This document shows, in pieces, positions 59,263 to 64,000 of a DNA stretch of 64,000 bases; position 1 is the stretch's first letter; each line of letters begins with the position of its first letter. Source of the stretch: Siphonodentalium dalli (taxonomy: Eukaryota; Mollusca; Scaphopoda; Gadilida; Siphonodentaliidae); contig CP136067.1 of assembly GCA_032622095.1 (NCBI GenBank), positions 81,494,705 through 81,558,704 on the forward strand, written 5' to 3'. Made by a program: the position numbers and the translations under genes. Under the pieces are notes generated by a model. It was not told the origin of the DNA, did not search any database, and saw only the letters and a program-made list of their open reading frames with translations.

Positions 59263-59791
59263 CGATTGAAATAAATCGATACCGTCACGTCATGATATTC
59301 CTGTTATTAAAAATAACCAGTCAAAAAGTGCCGAAACGTCCAGATGGCAAATGTGTGTCTAGCATTCTTATTTGTTTACAATGCGGACAACGGGCTGGCG
59401 AATTTTAGTCGAGCTACGGCAAGAGAACTATAAAAACTATTGCATGGACCTCGTTTCGAAAACGTATATAACAGACTATCTATAAATGGGAATAAAATAA
59501 AGTAACACCATTTAAGACTCATTTGAGTTTTTAAAAAACACGAGCTTTCGGCTATCTAGTAGCCTTTAATAAGTATGAAGTGAACAAACAGTGAAAGTCG
59601 TTGACGTTGAAAGTGTCCATCACGATGACGTTCATAACAAGAGTGACGGAAAGCAACTACGTCGCGGTTGCTCACCAAACGTAAGGATCTAAGATCGCAG
59701 CATAAAATCGCACCCCATGCATGTTCTTGAAGTGGAAAAAGTTAATCATCTCTATAAGTTCCATATTTTGATTTCACACAATAGTACTCAC

Positions 59792-59908
59792 CAAATCCGG
59801 TTGGTATGCAGTCAAGACGACGGTTCTGTTGGCCAACGTCCCTGCTGCGTAAGATGCGTGAGCGCCGACTCAGACTATAGTTGTCATTGCCGACGATGGT
59901 CTTTCCCC
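59792..59908 (-). CDS. Gene A exon 2: basic linker ending in CIPTGFG
   Basis: This 117-base exon is symmetrical, phase 1 at both ends. The acceptor is tttcacccag and the donor is G|GTGAGT. It encodes 39 residues rich in Arg and Ser (SLSRRSRILRSRD) and ends CIPTGF plus a split Gly codon. It is not mucin-like. The paired arginines could be a proprotein-convertase site, which is an inference. With exon 3 the junction reads CIPTGFGACIP. Confidence 0.7.
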
Positions 59909-60455
59909 CTGGGTGAAAGAAAAGTTGTGTTTTAAATTTTTTATTTCCAATTCTATACGATATACCGAATAGTATGTATTGATATTGTTCACTGAATATT
60001 CTGAATAGCATTCTGCTAAGAACTTCACAGACAACAGAAACAATTGTAGGTCCCCGATGTATCACTTGGTAAAGAGCATGGCATGCATGCGCCGTTCGGT
60101 GATGGCGGAGATGTCTGTATTTCAACCCCAACTGTCCTATGCGTCTCACTATTAACAGTATATACATACGGGGGTACATTGGACACTTTTAAAACTCGAG
60201 AAATCAGTTATTACTGGGATACTGCCAGATACTGGCCATTACACTCGTTTTCGTTGTATTGTGTAATGAGTGAAACCGAACAGTTTTGGTATAATTTGTG
60301 ATATCATGCACGGTTAAGAAAACTGTTGCATTAATGCACGCACGCATGTTTATATATTTCAATATTACATACAATATACATTTACACACATACCCAGAGG
60401 ACCGCGACAAATCAGTATATACATTAGAGATGTTTCGGGTAGAGTTGTCACTCAC

Positions 60456-60549
60456 TAGTTTTGTAGTATGGCCCAAAGCTGTCCCACCAGCACGATCCAT
60501 CGCAGACGAGGAACAGCAACAAAATTACGAGCGTAGAACTCTTCTTCAT
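60456..60549 (-). CDS. Gene A exon 1: signal peptide
   Basis: The ATG lies at 60549-60547. The first residues are MKKSS, then the hydrophobic run TLVILLLFLV, followed by CDGSCWW; this reads as a classical signal peptide with cleavage probably near CDGSC. The mature start has two Cys and an aromatic cluster (WWDSFGPYY). The donor is A|GTGAGT at 60455, phase 1. Unlike genes B and C, this exon does not end in the CxxxGxG motif, which moves to exon 2. Upstream lie tandem repeats and a transposon-like insertion. Confidence 0.75.
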
Positions 60550-60615
60550 TTACCTAGAATGGAGCGTGATTGCATGATTTCGAGCATGAAATTCATTCAG
60601 ATATTTACTCTGGTT

Positions 60616-60744
60616 ATAACAGGCTTCATGCGAGAGGCCACCCCAAATAGCACCAAAATAATGAAGGTGTATTTAATTCTATTGTTAAGAGTAAAGTAAA
60701 TCCACATTTGTTCATAAACGTTATCGTTGCTGTTTACTCTGATT
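60616..60744 (-). repeat. Upstream tandem repeat of gene A, copy 1
   Basis: Shares 'caggcttc', 'ccaaataacacc', 'aaataacgaaggt' and 'gtttactctgatt' with copies at about 62137-62262 and 62263-62400. It sits 70-195 bases upstream of the gene A ATG and may be promoter or 5' UTR. Confidence 0.6.
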
Positions 60745-62136
60745 AGAGACCTTTCTCATCCTCACGTTTACGATTACGTATACGGATAGCTATTCGTAGT
60801 CGTAAGTCTATCCGTATGTCCAAAAAGTCTTTTCGCAAATCGACTACGCGTTTTGACGAAAATGTACCATCATTATTTCGTACAACTTTTACAACTCAAA
60901 GCGTGTGTTTGGTATACAGTCCCTTAATACTTCACTTATCGTCTCATTCGCAACAATGCGATAATCGTGACCTTTTTATTGTCCATAATTCGACCAGTCA
61001 CAACGTACGACCCGGGATTCTCGTCATACATTGATTCTCGTCGTACATTGATTGTGGTGATACAGGTATAAATGCCAGGTCATATGTGGTAAAAATTCAG
61101 TTCGTTGTTATCATGGATGACCTGATATAGACATTATGCTGATGGAGGATGGGGGGTTCCTGAATTTGGACCTCACATCAACCACGACGCCACCACTTCA
61201 AGACCCTTCCAGTCCGCAATTTGATTTCAATGCGATTTCGGCTTCACAGGCCTATCACCTCTTTTGGTTTAGGAAATCTGACACAAGGTCGATGTGCTCG
61301 CTGTTGTGCATCACTTCTGATTTGGTACTACCAAATCGAAACAGTCGACACGGTTGAAGCGATGTGCATCAGGTGGCATTTTTGTGTCAGATATTTGACA
61401 AACCGGCAAAATTTCGTTGAACAAAATGTTGATAAATAACAGGTTTTGGGCAATTTTATACTATAGTTGACTGTGGTTAGCATTCATTTTGGGCAATTAC
61501 TCGATTCTGATTACAGAAGCGGCATTTTTAAAAAAATGTTGTTGTTGGAATCTGATGATATGGGGACATCTAATCCGATTGAGTACCTTTAAATGCCGCA
61601 TTTGTGCGAATTTTTTTTAATTTTAAATAAATGCAAAGAACAAACCTAACAGATATTGCTGAGCTCTGGTGATGTCGGTGGGTGTGCCAAATATTCCTTT
61701 AGTAACACCAAATCATGTCAGCCCTGGTCAGCCGTGTATTTTTTGGCGACTGGTTTCATAGTGCACTTCTATTACTCCACAATGTTGTGTCGCAGCCAGC
61801 GATGACTATCCGTTGTGAATAGCGATCTTATTTCGCGGGAAGCTCGAGATTCACGACGACGAGTAGAGTGATTGCCAATCTTAACAGCACACCGAAGTCG
61901 TAGCTCAATATAACTGGATGGTTTACATGATATACATAAACAGTCTCGAACGGAATAAAGTGATATATTGCAGAAAATAAATTTCAGGTGTTATTTGAGC
62001 TTATTAGAAACCATGAAATCGTAACCGTTATTACGGATAGTAAAATACGACAACGATTAGAAAGTACACACATGTTGGTGACGTAGTACCCTATCCGCAT
62101 CCGTAATCGTAAACGTGAGTTTTGCGAAAGGTCTCT
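60745..62136. mobile_element. 1.39-kb TIR element inserted upstream of gene A
   Basis: AGAGACCTTTC at the left and GAAAGGTCTCT at the right, with inner 'ctcacgtttacgattacg' arms in inverted orientation. ATT (or ATTA) is duplicated on both sides (60742-60744, 62137-62139). Removing the insert restores 'ctctgattataac', as seen in the next repeat copy at 62253-62266. No transposase ORF. A truncated copy of the 24265 MITE family (61390-61592) is nested inside. Confidence 0.7.
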
Positions 62137-62400
62137 ATTATAACAAACCGCCAGGCTTCGTATACGAGAGGTCACCCAAATAACACCGAAATAACGAAGG
62201 TGTTTGATCGAAGTATATGCATATTTGTACAGAAACGTTATCGCTGCGGTTTACTCTGATTATAACAATCCGTCAGGCTTCATACGAAATGCCAACCAAA
62301 TAACACAGAAATAACGAAGGTTTATATAATTCTACTGTTAATGAGTAAAGTATGATCCGATACATATATTTGTACAGAAACGTATTCGTTGTTGTTTCTC
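62137..62400 (-). repeat. Upstream tandem repeat of gene A, copies 2 and 3
   Basis: Two tandem copies, of about 125 and 140 bases, with 'ataac.a.ccg.caggcttc' and 'tttgtacagaaacgt'. They continue the array beginning at 60616. Confidence 0.65.
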
Positions 62401-62614
62401 ATCCATGCATCACATATTCGGAGCAATATGCAGGTATTTTAAGTTGAAAACATATATAATCTTGAAGCAAAATAACAAGGAATATTTATATCTTTAGTTA
62501 TCCCCCATATCATAAGGATGGATGCGGAAACTGTCTCAAATTCCAAACATTCAATAGAATATGAACACTGATATTTGAGAACTATTGCACATTATACTCT
62601 TTAAAAACACTTCT

Positions 62615-62775
62615 TCAAACATCTCCGTTATTTCGTCTATAATCCTAGCCTCATCCTCGCGTGCCACGTGTTATTGCGATTTACTATCAACTGCTATCTA
62701 ATCGTGAACCCCGATTGAGTATCTGTCGCTGTCCAATTGTGTGCGTGTTGGCTGCATTCGCTTCCTGGTCATTTT
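62615..62775 (-). repeat. Decayed copy of gene B intron-1 start
   Basis: 'catctccgttattt', 'cgcgtgccacgtgtta', 'taatcgtgaacccc' and 'gaagcgaat' (minus strand) align in order with 24920-25133, immediately 3' of gene B exon 1. No matching exon is seen where one would be expected (62775-62870); that stretch is a different repeat. Confidence 0.55.
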
Positions 62776-64000
62776 TTTTCCTCCATGAAACTTGGCACAG
62801 ATATTTACCTGTGCACCAGCCATTATGAGATTGGTTGGGCTTATTTTAGTTGAGTTATAACGCCGTTTTTTACTTTGTGTATTTGTTTGTTATATAGTTA
62901 CTGTTTTTCTTTGTCATTTCGATCTGCGATTTCAAGTTGCTGCCAAATTACGCATACATAGTTTGAGGACAGAAAGAGACATCTACTTTAATATGGCTAT
63001 ACCCTTTTTGTAGCTCATATGTGCCTTGCGGGGGTTATCATTAGTCCAATTTTGACATTCAGACATCTTGTTTTTCCCATGACACAGGGGTTTCCAGTAT
63101 ATAACTTTCCAAACGTTTTGTAACTTGTGCTATCCATCTATAGTATTGAAGTATGCCCATGCATACTGGAGTTGCAATGCAAATTTTAGGTATATGGAGT
63201 AAACGTTTTGAAGTCCAACAATCTGTTTTAACATCAACTCCACACCTGCTTACTATTGTGAGTTGGGAACACTGAGTCGGAGAACTGTCCTTATATTGCA
63301 TCCAAATAAAAGTCCCCCAAATCCAAAATGGCACCCACAATGGCGGACAGATTTAGAAAAATCACCGAAAATCCCTCATATTCACATCATTGGGCATTAT
63401 TGTCGAGAAATACTGTGGTGAAGTAATTACCTTACATCCCATGCAAGAAATGGTTTTCCAAATCTAAGATGGCGGCCAAAATGGCGACCGATATTTGAAA
63501 ACACGCCTACATTCAGGACTTTACTTTCTTACGATGGGCGTTATTGTTTCGCGAATTCTACCCACCATTACATGTTGATATGGAATATTGATATGAAGTA
63601 TTCATTTGAGTTTGGCAATTGATATTCAAGGTCAAGATGGCAGCTAAACTGGAGGCCAGACATTGAAAAGAAATCGATATTTTCACATACAAATTTCAAC
63701 TTTTGTCATAATATCGATATGTATGGACGAAACTATACACACACCATCTATTAGTTCAACTTAAAACGTATCAAAACGCATAACACTGCTTAATTTTCCG
63801 ATGTCTAGCTTAATTAAGATTTAAAATATTTGCTAAATATGGGATTTGTGCGTCATCTTGAACCAGAAAGGCCTATGGTCGATAAGTATACAAGCTTACA
63901 GAAGGTCATCTCTATGTATGTCTTACTCATACCCCATGGGGATAATGACATGTACACCTGGCGAACTTCACAGTTAACTAGTCACTTCTCAATAGATTGT
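62776..64000. repeat. 'ATGGCGGCC' tandem repeat region
   Basis: 'ccaaaatggcacccacaatg', 'ctaagatggcggccaaaatg' and 'tcaagatggcagctaaactg' mark three diverged units near 63322, 63464 and 63633, spaced about 140-170 bases. No gene seen to the window end. Confidence 0.55.

Larger units (their letters stand above)
50900..60549 (-). other. Gene A: eight-exon gene model for a mucin-like single-pass membrane protein
   Basis: Exons in order: 60549-60456, 59908-59792, 58447-57794, 56675-56031, 54892-54209, 53664-52230, 51364-51291, 51099-50900. They sum to 3903 bases, 1301 codons with the stop, and every junction keeps one frame (phases 1,1,1,1,1,2,1). The product has a signal peptide, a basic linker, four Ser/Thr/Pro-rich exons, one membrane helix, an RRRRKHKRK stop-transfer run and a short cytoplasmic tail. 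The extracellular exons after exon 1 are joined through C-x3-G-x-G-x(0-2)-C motifs. Architecture and orientation match genes B and C, so this is a tandem family. No known domain was recognised. Heavy O-glycosylation is expected from composition. One donor is GC rather than GT (exon 5). The last exon is the least certain. Confidence 0.75.

Overview
The window is animal nuclear DNA, most likely from a marine invertebrate. It has spliced genes with GT-AG introns, degraded LINE retrotransposons, many palindromic DNA-transposon relics, microsatellites, and large stretches without genes. The repeat landscape resembles molluscs and other lophotrochozoans, but nothing here fixes the species. No prokaryotic operon, rRNA, tRNA or CRISPR array was recognised.

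The only protein-coding genes I can build are three tandem minus-strand genes, here called A, B and C. Each encodes a mucin-like, single-pass membrane protein. Gene A (60549 to 50900) has eight exons, 3903 coding bases and a 1300-residue product. Gene B (25243 to 16199) has four exons, 2628 coding bases and an 875-residue product. Gene C (11658 to beyond base 1) shows its signal-peptide exon and the first 1124 bases of a threonine-rich exon; the rest is outside the window. A and B share one plan: signal peptide, Thr/Ser/Pro-rich ectodomain, one membrane helix ending LCFAF(V/L)R, an arginine-rich stop-transfer segment on the next exon, then different cytoplasmic tails. All introns upstream of the membrane helix are phase 1. 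In A from exon 2 onward, in B, and in C, splicing of these exons builds the short motif Cys-x3-Gly-x-(Gly/Ser)-x(0-3)-Cys at the junction. I do not recognise this family; the function is unknown, with an adhesive, mucosal or surface-coat role possible by analogy.

Layout: 1-1124 is Thr-rich exon 2 of gene C. 1125-11543 is its first intron and holds a near-full-length dead L1/Tx1-type LINE (about 3205-8373), split at 5741-7259 by a TA-flanked DNA element, followed by microsatellites and short repeats. 11544-11658 is exon 1 of gene C, with a copy of the same DNA element just upstream. 12010-16198 is intergenic with palindromic MITEs. 16199-25243 is gene B, whose 4.5-kb first intron carries a broken Jockey/CR1-like LINE. 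25244-50870 is a gene-poor expanse with a LINE 3' fragment, TTAA-flanked MITEs, a 2.15-kb palindrome of 353-bp units with 8-bp target duplications, and degenerate tandem repeats. 50900-60549 is gene A, which grew by duplication of whole symmetrical exons. 60550-64000 is its upstream region: tandem ~120-140-bp repeats split by a 1.39-kb TIR element, a decayed duplicate of gene-B intron-1 sequence, and 'ATGGCGGCC' tandem repeats.

All exon models come from reading splice sites and phases by eye. Phase consistency across every junction is the main support. Transcript data would be decisive.
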